The position numbers and the translations under genes are program-made. This document shows, piece by piece, positions 25,395-34,664 of a DNA stretch of 64,000 bases. This DNA comes from Streptomyces ardesiacus (lineage in GTDB: Bacteria > Actinomycetota > Actinomycetes > Streptomycetales > Streptomycetaceae). Location of the stretch: contig NZ_BEWC01000008.1 of assembly GCF_003112575.1 (NCBI RefSeq), positions 744,001-808,000 on the forward strand, read 5' to 3'. The notes under the pieces were generated by a model that saw only the letters and a program-made list of their open reading frames with translations, searched no databases and was not told the origin of the DNA. Every line of letters starts with the position of its first letter. Position 1 is the stretch's first letter.

Positions 25395-26294
25395 GTGTCC
25401 GCAACCGCCACACCCCCGCGCACCCGGCGCCGCCCGTCCCGCGACACGGCCGGCTCACCCCTGCTCCTCGGCCACGGCCGGCTGCCCCGCGTCCTGGCCG
25501 GGACCGCGCTCGTCGTCCTCGCCGTCGTCTGGCTGCTGCCGTTCGTGTGGGCCGTCCTGACCTCGGTGCAGAGCGAGGAGGACGTCAACGCCCCCGGACT
25601 GTCCCCGCTCAAGGGCGCCTTCACCCTGGACGCCTACCAGCAGATACTGGAACGCGGCAACGTCAGCGTCTGGGCCTTCAACAGCCTCCTGATCTCCGCC
25701 CTGGTCACGCTCGTCACCGTGGCGGTCTCCACCCTCGCGGCGTACGGCTTCTCCCGCGGCACCTTCCGCGGCCGCCGGGCGCTGCTGGCCGTCACCGTGG
25801 CCGCCATCATGGTCCCGCCGCAGTTGCTCGTCGTGCCGCTGTTCGACCAGATGACCCTGTTCAACCTGGTCGACACCTACGCGGCCGTCATCCTGCCCCA
25901 AGTCGTCGCGCCGATGATGGTGTTCATCCTCAAGCGGTTCTTCGACGCCGTCCCCAAGGAACTGGAGGAGGCGGCCCGGATCGACGGCGCCTCCGAGTTC
26001 CGGGTCTTCCGGTCGGTCGTCCTGCCGCTGTCACGGCCGATCGTGGCCGCGGTCGCGATCTTCGTCTTCATCGGCGCCTGGAACAACTTCATGTGGCCGT
26101 TCGTCGTCACCAACGACCCCGACCTGATGACCCTCCCGGTGGGCCTGGCCACCGTGAAGGACGCCTACGGCATCCAGTACGCGCAGTCCATGGCCTCCGC
26201 GCTGCTGGCCGCGCTGCCGCTGATCGTGGTCTTCCTCCTCTTCCAGCGCCGCATCGTCAACTCCGTCGCCACCACCGGCCTCGGCGGTTCCTGA
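25395..26294 (+). CDS. Sugar ABC transporter permease 2
   Basis: Protein of 299 aa, MalG-like, with the EAA loop EEAARIDGASEFRVFRSVVLPLSRP and the C-terminal MWPFVVTNDPDLMTLPVGLA typical of CUT1 carbohydrate importers. GTG start 2 nt after the first permease. It forms the heterodimeric channel with permease 1. Confidence 0.92.
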   Translation: MSATATPPRTRRRPSRDTAGSPLLLGHGRLPRVLAGTALVVLAVVWLLPFVWAVLTSVQSEEDVNAPGLSPLKGAFTLDAYQQILERGNVSVWAFNSLLISALVTLVTVAVSTLAAYGFSRGTFRGRRALLAVTVAAIMVPPQLLVVPLFDQMTLFNLVDTYAAVILPQVVAPMMVFILKRFFDAVPKELEEAARIDGASEFRVFRSVVLPLSRPIVAAVAIFVFIGAWNNFMWPFVVTNDPDLMTLPVGLATVKDAYGIQYAQSMASALLAALPLIVVFLLFQRRIVNSVATTGLGGS

Positions 26295-26359
26295 ACCTGT
26301 ACAGCCGTACCCACGGGCCGGCGTTCGCAGGCCCGGCCCACCGATCGACTGGAGCATGT

Positions 26360-28183
26360 GTGCCCACTCACTCCGTACCGCGCCCGGAGTACCCGCGTCC
26401 GCAGTTCGTGCGCCGCGACTGGCTCAACCTGAACGGCGCCTGGCAGTTCGAGACCGACCGGGGGGACAGCGGCCTCGAACGCGGTCTGCTCGACCGCGAG
26501 CTGCGCGAGGAGATCCTCGTCCCCTTCCCGCCCGAGTCCGAGCTGTCCGGCATCGGCGACACGGACTTCCTGGAGGCCGTCTGGTACCGGCGGGCCGTCG
26601 CCCTGCCCGCCGCCTGGGCCGGACGGCGCGTCCTGCTGCACTTCGGCGCCGTCGACCACGACACCACCGTGTGGGCCGACGGCAAGGAGGTCGCCCGGCA
26701 CCGCGGCGGCTTCACCCCCTTCACCGCCGACCTCGGCGACATCGCCGGCGCGGGGGAGGAGGTCGTGATCACCGTCCGGGCCCGCGACCCCAGGTCCGGC
26801 CCGCAGGCGCGCGGCAAGCAGGCGATCCAGTACGCCAACCACGACTGCAACTACACGCGCGTCACCGGCATCTGGCAGACCGTCTGGCTGGAGCCCGTCC
26901 CCGACACGCACCTGCGCCGTCCCCGGATCACCCCGGACCTCGCCGGTTCCGCCTTCCACCTCGAACTGCCCCTGTCCGGCAACCGCCCCGGGCACCGGGT
27001 GCGCGCCGTCCTCAGCGACGCCGAAGGCGAGGTGGGCCGCGCCGAGGCCCGCGCCGACCTCGACCTCGCCCCGCGCCTGCACCTGCCGGTGCCGGACGAC
27101 CGGCGGCGCGCATGGGGCCCGGGGGACCCGCACCTGTACGACCTGCGCCTCGAACTCCTCGACGCCGCCGGGCAGGTGGTCGACAGCGCCGAGAGCTACG
27201 CCGGTCTGCGCGCCGTGGGCCTGCGCGGCAAGGCCGTCCTGCTCAACGGCCGCCCCGTCTTCCAGCGCCTCGTCCTCGACCAGGGGTGGTACCCGGACGG
27301 GCTGATGACCGCCCCCACCGACGAGGCCCTGGTCAGGGACATCGAGCTGGCCATGGCGGCCGGGTTCAACGGCGCCCGGCTGCACCAGAAGGTCTTCGAG
27401 GAGCGCTTCCTCCACCACGCCGACCGCCTCGGCTACCTGGTCTGGGGCGAGTTCGGCGACTGGGGCTGCGAGACCGGCGGCTCCTCGGGCGACAACCAGA
27501 AGCCCGACGCCTCCTACGTCGCCCAGTGGCTGGAGGCGCTGGAGCGCGACTACTCGCACCCCTCGATCATCGGCTGGTGCCCGCTCAACGAGACCTACCA
27601 GAAGCTGCACGACCGGATCACCCAGCTCGACGACGTGACCCGGGCGATGTTCCTGGCCACCAAGGCCATGGACACCACCCGCCCGGTCGTGGACGCCTCC
27701 GGCTACGCCCACCGGGTCGCCGAGACGGACATCTACGACTCCCACAACTACGAGCAGGACCCCGCCGCCTTCCGGGAGCTGATGTCCGGCCTCGCCGGGG
27801 ACACACCGTTCGTCAACGCCCACGAGAGCGGCGCCCCCTACTCCCAGCCCTACCGGGGACAGCCGTACTTCGTCAGCGAGTTCGGCGGGATCTGGTGGGA
27901 CCCGGAGGCGGCGGCCGACCTCTCCGGCGAGGACCGCACCGTCTCCTGGGGCTACGGGGAACGGGTCCGCAACGAGGACGAGTTCCACGAGCGGTTCAGC
28001 GGCCTGACCGAGGTGCTGCTGGGCGACCCGGGCATGTTCGGCTACTGCTACACGCAACTGACGGACGTCTTCCAGGAGCAGAACGGCGTCTACCGCTTCG
28101 ACCGGAGCGAGAAGCTGGACGTCTCCCGCATCCGCGCCGCCCAACTGCGTCCCGCGGCCATTGAGGAGGAGGCGCAGCAGTAG
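26360..28183 (+). CDS. Glycoside hydrolase family 2 (beta-galactosidase/glucuronidase-like)
   Basis: Protein of 607 aa, cytoplasmic (no signal peptide). Domains in order: sugar-binding jelly roll (residues about 10-180), Ig-like domain (to about 280), TIM barrel (to the end). Acid/base Glu411 in CPLNETY and nucleophile Glu507 in SEFGG are both present. GTG 26360 with GGAG at 5 nt. It is the last gene of the LacI-ABC locus, so it probably hydrolyses the imported beta-glycoside. The GH2 subfamily (galactoside, mannoside or glucuronide) is not clear. Much shorter than LacZ, as is common for small GH2 enzymes. Confidence 0.9.
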   Translation: MPTHSVPRPEYPRPQFVRRDWLNLNGAWQFETDRGDSGLERGLLDRELREEILVPFPPESELSGIGDTDFLEAVWYRRAVALPAAWAGRRVLLHFGAVDHDTTVWADGKEVARHRGGFTPFTADLGDIAGAGEEVVITVRARDPRSGPQARGKQAIQYANHDCNYTRVTGIWQTVWLEPVPDTHLRRPRITPDLAGSAFHLELPLSGNRPGHRVRAVLSDAEGEVGRAEARADLDLAPRLHLPVPDDRRRAWGPGDPHLYDLRLELLDAAGQVVDSAESYAGLRAVGLRGKAVLLNGRPVFQRLVLDQGWYPDGLMTAPTDEALVRDIELAMAAGFNGARLHQKVFEERFLHHADRLGYLVWGEFGDWGCETGGSSGDNQKPDASYVAQWLEALERDYSHPSIIGWCPLNETYQKLHDRITQLDDVTRAMFLATKAMDTTRPVVDASGYAHRVAETDIYDSHNYEQDPAAFRELMSGLAGDTPFVNAHESGAPYSQPYRGQPYFVSEFGGIWWDPEAAADLSGEDRTVSWGYGERVRNEDEFHERFSGLTEVLLGDPGMFGYCYTQLTDVFQEQNGVYRFDRSEKLDVSRIRAAQLRPAAIEEEAQQ

Positions 28184-28189
28184 CGGGTG

Positions 28190-28220
28190 GGGGCCGGAGT
28201 CAGCCCCTGCCTCCGGCCCC
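28190..28220. terminator. Terminator between GH2 and dioxygenase genes
   Basis: Perfect 10-bp arms GGGGCCGGAG (28190-28199) and CTCCGGCCCC (28211-28220), 11-nt loop, between convergent genes. Confidence 0.75.
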
Positions 28221-28265
28221 TGGCCTCCCCGCCCCCGGCCCTCGGGGTCCGGGACCGGACCGGGA

Positions 28266-29204
28266 TCAGAAGGGCCGGTCGCCCGCGACGGCGACGCGTT
28301 CGGCGACCCGCCGCCGGGAGCCGTAGTCACCGACGGCGTAGTGCTGGGTGGCGCGGTTGTCCCAGAAGGCGACGTCGCCGGCCTGCCAGCGCCAGCGCAC
28401 CTGGTACTCGGGCACGTGCGCCTGCTGGAAGAGGAAGCGCAGCAGGCGGTCGCTCTCGTCGCGGTCCATGCCGGTGATGTGCGTCGTGAAGGACGTGTTG
28501 ACGAACAGCATGCGCCGCCCCGTCTCGGGGTGCGTGCGCACGACCGGGTGCTCCACGGGCGGGAACAGGTCCTGGTGCGGCAGCAGCCGCTCGGGTCCGT
28601 AGAACCGCGCGAAGCCCGGGATGAAGTCGTGCACCGCGCGGGCGCCGTCGATGCGGTCCCTCACCTCCCGGGGCAGGTTGTCGTAGGCCGCGGCCATGTC
28701 CGCCCACAGGGTGTCCCCGCCGAACGGCGGCACCTCGCGCAGCTGGAGCACCGCACCGAGCGCGGGCCGCTCGCGGAAGGTGACATCGGTGTGCCACACG
28801 TTCTCGTACGTCGGTGCGGCCCCGGCACCCTTGTCGAACCGGACGACGTCGTCGCTCGAACCCGCGGCGAGCAGGGGGTTGGTCTCCAACTCCCCCCAGT
28901 TGCGGGCGAAGTCGCGCTGCTGTGCGGAGGTGAGGTGCTGGGCCCGGAAGAACAGCACCTTCCACTCCAGCAGGGCACGGTTGAGCTCCTCACGCAGCGC
29001 GGGAGCGAGCGGGCGGGAGAGGTCGACGCCGCGGATCTCGGCGCCGATGGTGCGTGCCTGCGGGACCACCTCGAAACGGGCGTAGGGCCGCTCCTGCCAC
29101 CCCTCGGGCAGGCGGCGCAGGACGCGCCGGCCCTCGTAGAGTCCGTCCTCCGGGACGCGTGCTTCGCGCAGGACGGTGCTCGGGCCGGTGGCCGTGACGG
29201 TCAT
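28266..29204 (-). CDS. TauD/TfdA-family 2-oxoglutarate dioxygenase
   Basis: Protein of 312 aa. Iron ligands: His138-x-Asp140 (NVWHTDVTF) and a distal His288 (NRATQHYAV), followed by the Arg-rich 2-oxoglutarate site. This family releases sulfite from taurine, alkylsulfonates or alkyl sulfates, so a sulfur-scavenging role is likely, though other substrates occur. ATG 29204 has GGAGG at 5 nt. Isolated, with about 300 nt of gene-free DNA upstream. Confidence 0.88.
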   Translation of the reverse strand: MTVTATGPSTVLREARVPEDGLYEGRRVLRRLPEGWQERPYARFEVVPQARTIGAEIRGVDLSRPLAPALREELNRALLEWKVLFFRAQHLTSAQQRDFARNWGELETNPLLAAGSSDDVVRFDKGAGAAPTYENVWHTDVTFRERPALGAVLQLREVPPFGGDTLWADMAAAYDNLPREVRDRIDGARAVHDFIPGFARFYGPERLLPHQDLFPPVEHPVVRTHPETGRRMLFVNTSFTTHITGMDRDESDRLLRFLFQQAHVPEYQVRWRWQAGDVAFWDNRATQHYAVGDYGSRRRVAERVAVAGDRPF

Positions 29205-29506
29205 GGGAGTCCTCCCCTTGGGTACGGGTACGCGTGGAAGCCCGGCCGGGCGGGACGGCGCGCGCGGCGCCGGCCGGTCGGCCGGTGACATGAAGGTGCT
29301 ACGGGTGCTCCGCGCCGGAAGGCGGCGGAGGGGTGCGACGGTTCACGACGCGACGGGCGTCGGGCGGTCGGTGGAGAAAGGGCCGTTAAAGGCCGGAACG
29401 CTCACATCCGGTGCGCTCGGGCACGCGGGGACACTCCGCGATGGTGCCGAACCGGTATGGGGTCATGGACCGATTGTGTGATCTTCTTCCGTCCCTGTCA
29501 ACGGGG
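29205..29506. other. Gene-free 302-nt segment with a hairpin
   Basis: It holds the upstream region of the dioxygenase and the end of the glutamine amidotransferase gene. A 9-bp perfect hairpin CCGTCCCTG (29489-29497) / CAGGGACGG (29508-29516) overlaps the amidotransferase stop and probably terminates it. No convincing operator or ORF otherwise. Confidence 0.55.
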
Positions 29507-30340
29507 TCAGGGACGGCGGGGAACGAAGGGGCGCAGCTCGTCGCCCTCCGGCTGGACCACCCCGTAGCTGCTCTCGGGCACCTTGTTCCACGCGCCGGGC
29601 AGGTCGCCCAGCGGTTCCGAGACGATGAGGCGGCTGTTGTCGGAGGCGTCCTTCAGGAAGGGCAGGTCCGGGTGGAGCGCGCGCAGGCTCTCCACCCGGC
29701 TGCTGTAGTAGAGCGAGCGCGACTGTCCCTGGCTGGAGTAGCGGAAGGCCCACAGCCGCCGTCCGTCGGTGACGGCGACGGTCATCTGCAGCGGGAACTC
29801 CACGCCGTGCTCGTGGCCGATCTCCTCCACCAGACCCGCCATGCGGGCCACGGCCGAGGGCGGGTCCTGCTCCAGGCCGAGGGTGAGCGCCAAGTAGAAC
29901 ATCATCTCGGAGTCCGTCGAGCCCTCGATGTCGAGGTAGAGCTGCGGGTCGACGGCCAGGGCGAGGTCCCGGCGCAGCCGGTGGAACCCGTCGATCGCGC
30001 CGTTGTGCATCCACATCCAGCGGCCGTGGCGGAAGGGATGGCAGTTGGTCTGCTGCACCGCGCTGCCCGTGGAGGCCCGTATGTGCGCGAAGAACAGCGG
30101 GGAGCGGACATGGCTCGCGATCTCCCGCAGGTTGCGGTTGCTCCAGGCCGGCCCGATCTCCCGCACGATCGCGGGTGTGGCCATCTCCGGTCCGAACCAG
30201 CCGACGCCGAACCCGTCCCCGTTCGTCGTCTCGACACCCATGCGGGCGTGCAGGCTCTGGTCGATGAGGGAGTGTTCGGGCTGGTAGAGCAGGGACTCCA
30301 GGAGGACCGGCGTCCCCGAGTAGGCGAGCCATCGGCACAT
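29507..30340 (-). CDS. Class II glutamine amidotransferase (YafJ/EgtC-like)
   Basis: Protein of 277 aa. N-terminal nucleophile Cys2 (MCRWLAYSGTP) exposed after Met removal, NGDGFGVGWF and HNGAIDGFHRL motifs of Ntn-type amidotransferases. The YafJ group includes EgtC, which removes the gamma-glutamyl group in ergothioneine synthesis. It lies 41 nt downstream of a glutamate-cysteine-ligase-like gene on the same strand, resembling an egtA-egtC pair, but egtB, egtD and egtE are absent. So a gamma-glutamyl compound is probably made and cleaved by this pair; its identity is open. Confidence 0.85.
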   Translation of the reverse strand: MCRWLAYSGTPVLLESLLYQPEHSLIDQSLHARMGVETTNGDGFGVGWFGPEMATPAIVREIGPAWSNRNLREIASHVRSPLFFAHIRASTGSAVQQTNCHPFRHGRWMWMHNGAIDGFHRLRRDLALAVDPQLYLDIEGSTDSEMMFYLALTLGLEQDPPSAVARMAGLVEEIGHEHGVEFPLQMTVAVTDGRRLWAFRYSSQGQSRSLYYSSRVESLRALHPDLPFLKDASDNSRLIVSEPLGDLPGAWNKVPESSYGVVQPEGDELRPFVPRRP

Positions 30341-30381
30341 CGCTCCGTCCGCCTCCCTGGTGGTCTGCGGCGCCCCGGACG

Positions 30382-31860
30382 TCAGTCGACCGGCCAGGTG
30401 TGGACCGGGGCGTTGAGGTGCATGTAGTCCATGTACTGCTGGGTCATCCGGCGCAGCGCCTCGTGGCGGCCGGGCCGGGCGCCGGCGTCGATGTGGTGGA
30501 ACATCTCCTTCTGCCAGACCGCGCCGTTGCGGCCGGTGACGCAGCGCTGCTCGATGATGCCGAGCAGGGGCTCGCGCCAGGCGGAGTCCATGCCCGACAG
30601 CTCCAGTCCCCGGTGCGCCAGCGGCAGCAGCCGGCGCAGGACCAGTTCGGGCACGGTCACCTCGCCCGCGCCGGGCCAGTAGAGGTGGGCCTCCATGCCG
30701 TGCCGGGCGGCGGTGTGCAGGTTGTCCTCGGCGACCGAGAAGGACATCCGCGACCACACCGGCCGCTCCTCCTCCACCAGGGCGCGGGTGAGTCCGTAGT
30801 AGAAGGCGCCGTTGGCGAGGGTGTCGGCGACGGTCGGGCCGGCCGGCAGGACCCGGTTCTCCACGCGGACGTGCGGCTTGTCGTGGGCGACGGCGTAGAC
30901 GGGCCGGTTCCAGCGGTAGATGGTGCCGTTGTGGAGGGTGAGCTCGCCCAGTTCCGGGACGTCCCCGCGGTCGAGGGTCTCGGCGGGATCCTGCTCGTCG
31001 CACAGCGGCAGCAGCGCCGGGAAGTAGCGCAGGTTCTCCTCGAACAGGTCGAAGACGCTGTTGATCCACCGCTCACCGAACCACACCCGGGGCCTGACCC
31101 CCTGTGCCTTGATCTCCTGCGGCCGTGTGTCGGTGGCCTGCTCGAACAGAGGGATGCGGCTCTCGTGCCACAGCTCCTTGCCGAGCAGGAAGGGGGAGTT
31201 GGCCGCGAGGGCGACCTGGACACCGGCGACGGCCTGCGCCGCGTTCCAGTAGTCGGGGAACTCCTCCGGGGCGACCTGGAGGTGGAACTGGGTGCTGGTG
31301 CAGGCGGCCTCGGGTGTGATCGTGTCGGCGTAGGTCCGCAGGCGGTCGACGCCGTCCACCTCGATGTGCAGGTCCTCGCCCCGGGCGGCGAACACCTGGT
31401 CGTTGAGGAGCCGGTAGCGCGGGTTCTCCGACAGGGCCGCCTCCCCCACGTCCTGCCGGCGCAGGGTGGGCAGGGTGCCGATCATGATCAGGTGGGCGCC
31501 GACCGACGCGGCACGGTCCTCGGCGTGGTTGAGGGCGGCCCGGATCTCGGTCTCCCACGCGTCGGGGCCGCCGGCCGTGAGCTGCCGGGGAGGGATGTTG
31601 ATCTCCAGGTTGAACCGGCCCAGCTCGGTGGACCAGGCCGGGTCCGCGATCGCCTCGAGGGCGTCGCTGTTGCGCATGGCCGGTTCGCCCCGGTCGTCGA
31701 CCAGGTTCAGTTCGATCTCCAGGCCGACCTGGGGACGCTCGGTCTCGAAGCGGGACTCGCGCAGCATCTGCGCGAAGGCGTCGAGGCACTCCTGCATCTT
31801 GATGCGGTACCGGCGGCGGTCCTCGCGGGTGAAGACCAGCGCCGGGACGTCCCGTCCCAT
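30382..31860 (-). CDS. Glutamate-cysteine ligase family 2 (GCS2/YbdK-like)
   Basis: Protein of 492 aa with the GCS2 signature EIELNLV near the N-terminus, RFNLEINIPPRQL, and catalytic-core HVRVENRVLPAGPTVAD. Carboxylate-amine ligases of this family join glutamate to an amine such as cysteine. ATG 31860 has GGAGGA at 5 nt; the frame remains open to 31929 but without a site. Paired with the class II amidotransferase downstream. Actinomycetes already have mshC and egtA elsewhere, so this is likely a paralogue. Confidence 0.85.
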   Translation of the reverse strand: MGRDVPALVFTREDRRRYRIKMQECLDAFAQMLRESRFETERPQVGLEIELNLVDDRGEPAMRNSDALEAIADPAWSTELGRFNLEINIPPRQLTAGGPDAWETEIRAALNHAEDRAASVGAHLIMIGTLPTLRRQDVGEAALSENPRYRLLNDQVFAARGEDLHIEVDGVDRLRTYADTITPEAACTSTQFHLQVAPEEFPDYWNAAQAVAGVQVALAANSPFLLGKELWHESRIPLFEQATDTRPQEIKAQGVRPRVWFGERWINSVFDLFEENLRYFPALLPLCDEQDPAETLDRGDVPELGELTLHNGTIYRWNRPVYAVAHDKPHVRVENRVLPAGPTVADTLANGAFYYGLTRALVEEERPVWSRMSFSVAEDNLHTAARHGMEAHLYWPGAGEVTVPELVLRRLLPLAHRGLELSGMDSAWREPLLGIIEQRCVTGRNGAVWQKEMFHHIDAGARPGRHEALRRMTQQYMDYMHLNAPVHTWPVD

Positions 31861-31939
31861 GGGTCCTCCCGGGGTTGCCTTCCTCGGACGCTCCTCCACC
31901 CCAGCGTCGCACCACCTGGCGCACCCCACCAGACGAAAC

Positions 31940-31980
31940 GGGAGGGGGCCCGCCGCACCGTGTGCGGCGGGCCCCCTCCC
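31940..31980. terminator. Very strong terminator hairpin
   Basis: Perfect 19-bp stem (31940-31958 with 31962-31980) and 3-nt loop, 27 nt after the cyclophilin stop on the minus strand; also upstream of the GCS2 promoter. Confidence 0.85.
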
Positions 31981-32007
31981 TCGGGTCCTGGCAGGGCCGA
32001 TCAGGGC

Positions 32008-32505
32008 CTACAGCTTGCCGGAGGCGCGCACCGTGATCTTCGCGGAGGTCTTGCCCGTCGGCGAGGAGCCGTAGCCCTCGACCTTGTCGACGACGTCCGT
32101 GCCCTCGACGACCTTGCCGAAGACGACGTGCTTGCCGTCCAGCCACGGGGTGGCCACCGTGGTGATGAAGAACTGCGAGCCGTTGGTGTTCGGCCCCGCG
32201 TTGGCCATCGAGAGCAGGTAGGGGCCGGTGTGCTTGAGCTTGAAGTTCTCGTCCTCGAACTTCGCGCCGTAGATGCTCTTGCCCCCGGTGCCGTTGCCCT
32301 CGGTGAAGTCGCCGCCCTGGAGCATGAACTGCGGGATCACGCGGTGGAACGGGGAACCCGCGTAGCCGAAGCCGTGCTCGCCGGTCGCCAGCTCGATGAA
32401 GTTCTTGGCGGTCTTGGGGGTGACGTCCTCGAAGAGCTCGAAGACGATGCGGCCCGCATCCTGGCCGTTGATGTCGATGTCGAAGTAAACCTTGGAATTG
32501 CTCAT
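32008..32505 (-). CDS. Peptidyl-prolyl cis-trans isomerase (cyclophilin)
   Basis: Protein of 165 aa, one complete cyclophilin domain: FHRVIPQFMLQGGDFTEGNGTGG and GPNTNGSQFFIT carry the active-site Arg, Phe, Gln and Asn residues. No signal peptide, so cytoplasmic folding catalyst. ATG 32505. It lies 49 nt downstream of the GAPDH gene and is followed by a strong terminator. Confidence 0.95.
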   Translation of the reverse strand: MSNSKVYFDIDINGQDAGRIVFELFEDVTPKTAKNFIELATGEHGFGYAGSPFHRVIPQFMLQGGDFTEGNGTGGKSIYGAKFEDENFKLKHTGPYLLSMANAGPNTNGSQFFITTVATPWLDGKHVVFGKVVEGTDVVDKVEGYGSSPTGKTSAKITVRASGKL

Positions 32506-32554
32506 CGCACCATTGTGACCTGTGACCCCGGGTGATGCCGAACCGGCTTCCCGT

Positions 32555-33553
32555 TCAGCGTGTGGCGAGCAGCGTGAGGGTGTCGATCACGCGGTGGGAG
32601 AAGCCCCACTCGTTGTCGTACCAGGCGACCACCTTGACGTGCCGGCCGTCGACGCGGGTCAGGGCAGAGTCGAAGATCGACGAGGCCGGGTTGCCCGTGA
32701 TGTCGGAGGAGACCAGCGGGTCCTCCGAGTACTCCAGCACCCCGGCGAGCGGCCCGTCGGCGGCGGCGCGGTAGGCCGCGAGCACGTCCTCGCGCGTCAC
32801 GTCGCGGGCGACGGTCGTGTTCAGCTCGACGATCGAGCCCACCGGGACCGGCACGCGGATCGAGTCGCCCGACAGCTTGCCGTCGAGGCCCGGCAGGACG
32901 AGGCCGATCGCCTTGGCGGCGCCCGTCGTGGTCGGCACGATGTTCACGCCGGCGGCACGGGCGCGGCGCGCGTCGCGGTGCGGGCCGTCCTGGAGGTTCT
33001 GCTCCTGCGTGTAGGCGTGCACCGTCGTCATGAACCCGTGCTCGATGCCGGCCAGCTCGTCCAGCACCGCGGCCAGCGGCGCGAGGGCGTTGGTGGTGCA
33101 GGAGGCGTTGGAGACGATCGTGTGGGCCGCCGGGTCGTAGGCGTCGGTGTTCACGCCGTAGGCGAGCGTCACGTCGGCGCCGCTCGACGGGGCGCTGACC
33201 AGGACCTTGCGCGCGCCCGCGGCGAGGTGGGCGCGGGCCGCGTCGGCCGAGGTGAAGCGGCCGGTCGACTCCAGCACGAGGTCGACGCCCAGCTTGGCCC
33301 AGGGGAGCCGGGCCGGGTCGCGCTCGGCGAGGACCTTGATGCGCTGCCCGTCGACGACGAGGGTGTCGCCGTCCACGGTCACCGGGCGGCCGAGCCGGCC
33401 GGCCGTGGAGTCGAAGGCGAGCAGGCGGGCGAGGGTGGCGGGCTCCGTGAGGTCGTTGACGGCGACGACCTCGAGCTTCGTGTCGCGCTCCAGCAGCGCG
33501 CGCAGCACGTTGCGCCCGATGCGGCCGAAACCGTTGATGCCGATGCGAGTCAT
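32555..33553 (-). CDS. gap2: Glyceraldehyde-3-phosphate dehydrogenase
   Basis: Protein of 332 aa. NAD Rossmann motif GINGFGRIGR, Asp34 (AVNDL) favouring NAD+, catalytic Cys152 in SNASCTTN, His in TVHAYT. Probably the secondary Gap of Streptomyces, as the main glycolytic gap lies with pgk and tpi in the core. ATG 33553. Its role may be in a special growth phase or oxidative stress. An AraC/GlxA-type regulator gene lies 124 nt upstream. Confidence 0.92.
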   Translation of the reverse strand: MTRIGINGFGRIGRNVLRALLERDTKLEVVAVNDLTEPATLARLLAFDSTAGRLGRPVTVDGDTLVVDGQRIKVLAERDPARLPWAKLGVDLVLESTGRFTSADAARAHLAAGARKVLVSAPSSGADVTLAYGVNTDAYDPAAHTIVSNASCTTNALAPLAAVLDELAGIEHGFMTTVHAYTQEQNLQDGPHRDARRARAAGVNIVPTTTGAAKAIGLVLPGLDGKLSGDSIRVPVPVGSIVELNTTVARDVTREDVLAAYRAAADGPLAGVLEYSEDPLVSSDITGNPASSIFDSALTRVDGRHVKVVAWYDNEWGFSHRVIDTLTLLATR

Positions 33554-33677
33554 GAGTGGTGTGTCCCTTCGTTCGCCACCAGTCCTTCGCCACCAGGCTC
33601 GCGCACGCCGTCCGGGGGCGGCAGCGGCGGAAGTGCCACGGTTCGCAAGGATCGCGCCACACCGGCCGGCGGCACGC

Positions 33678-34634
33678 CTACTCGCCGCGGGCGAAGGTGC
33701 GCCGGTACTCGCTGGGGGTGGTGCCGAGGATGCGCTGGAAGTGCAGCCGCAGGTTGGCGCCGGTGCCGAGCCCCACGTCGGCGGCGATCTGCTCGACGCC
33801 GCGCTCCGAGCGTTCGAGCAGCTCGCGGGCCATGTCGATCCGGGACCGCATGATCCACTGCATCGGCGTGTACCCGGTGTCCTCGACGAAGCGCCGGGAG
33901 AGGGTGCGCGGGGAGACGGCCGCGTGCCGGGCCAGGGCCTCCAGGGTGAGCGGCTCACCCAGCCGGCGCAGCGCCCACTCGCGGGTGGCGGCGAAGCGCT
34001 CGCCGAGGGGCTCGGGCACACTGCGCGGCACGTACTGGGCCTGGCCGCCGCTGCGGTAGGGGGCCGCCACCAGGCGCCGGGCCGCGTGGTTCGACGCGGC
34101 CACCCCGAGGTCGCCGCGCAGGATGTGCAGGCACAGGTCGATGCCGGAGGCGGCGCCCGCGGAGGTGAGGACGGTGCCCTCGTCCACGAACAGCACGTTC
34201 TCGTCGACCCGTACGCGCGGGTGCTTCGCCGCGAGCGCCCGCGTGTAGTGCCAGTGGGTGGTGGCCCGCCTGCCGTCGAGCAGGCCGGTGGCGGCCAGCG
34301 CGAAGGCCCCGGTGGAGATGGCGGCGAGGCGGGCGCCCCGGCCGTGGGCCGCCCTCAGCGCCTCGACGACGGCCGGCGGCGGGTCGTCGACGTCGGGGGA
34401 GCGGTAACCGGGCAGGAAGACCACGTCGGCCCAGGCCAGGGCGTCGAGGCCGTGGGCGACGTGGTACGACAGGCCGTCGCCGCCGGTCACCAGGCCCTCA
34501 GCCGCCCCGCACACCCGGACCTCGTAAGGCATGCTGGCGCGCGTCGTGAAGACCTGCGCCGGGATGCCGACGTCGAGCGGTTTCGCGCCCTCGAGCACGA
34601 GGACGGCGACGCGGCGCAGGCGGGAGGACGGCAC
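33678..34634 (-). CDS. GlxA-type transcription regulator (DJ-1/PfpI + AraC)
   Basis: Protein of 318 aa. N-terminal DJ-1/PfpI-like domain (residues 1-170; AAISTGAFALA stands where the nucleophile elbow would have Cys, so it is likely a non-enzymatic sensor), C-terminal AraC helix-turn-helix pair (LEALARHAAVSPRTLSRRF, IAADVGLGTGANLRLHFQR). ATG 34634. It sits between the lipase and GAPDH genes on the same strand. Confidence 0.9.
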   Translation of the reverse strand: MPSSRLRRVAVLVLEGAKPLDVGIPAQVFTTRASMPYEVRVCGAAEGLVTGGDGLSYHVAHGLDALAWADVVFLPGYRSPDVDDPPPAVVEALRAAHGRGARLAAISTGAFALAATGLLDGRRATTHWHYTRALAAKHPRVRVDENVLFVDEGTVLTSAGAASGIDLCLHILRGDLGVAASNHAARRLVAAPYRSGGQAQYVPRSVPEPLGERFAATREWALRRLGEPLTLEALARHAAVSPRTLSRRFVEDTGYTPMQWIMRSRIDMARELLERSERGVEQIAADVGLGTGANLRLHFQRILGTTPSEYRRTFARGE

Positions 34635-34664
34635 GGGAAGAGCGTACGCGGGGGAGTGCCGGGG

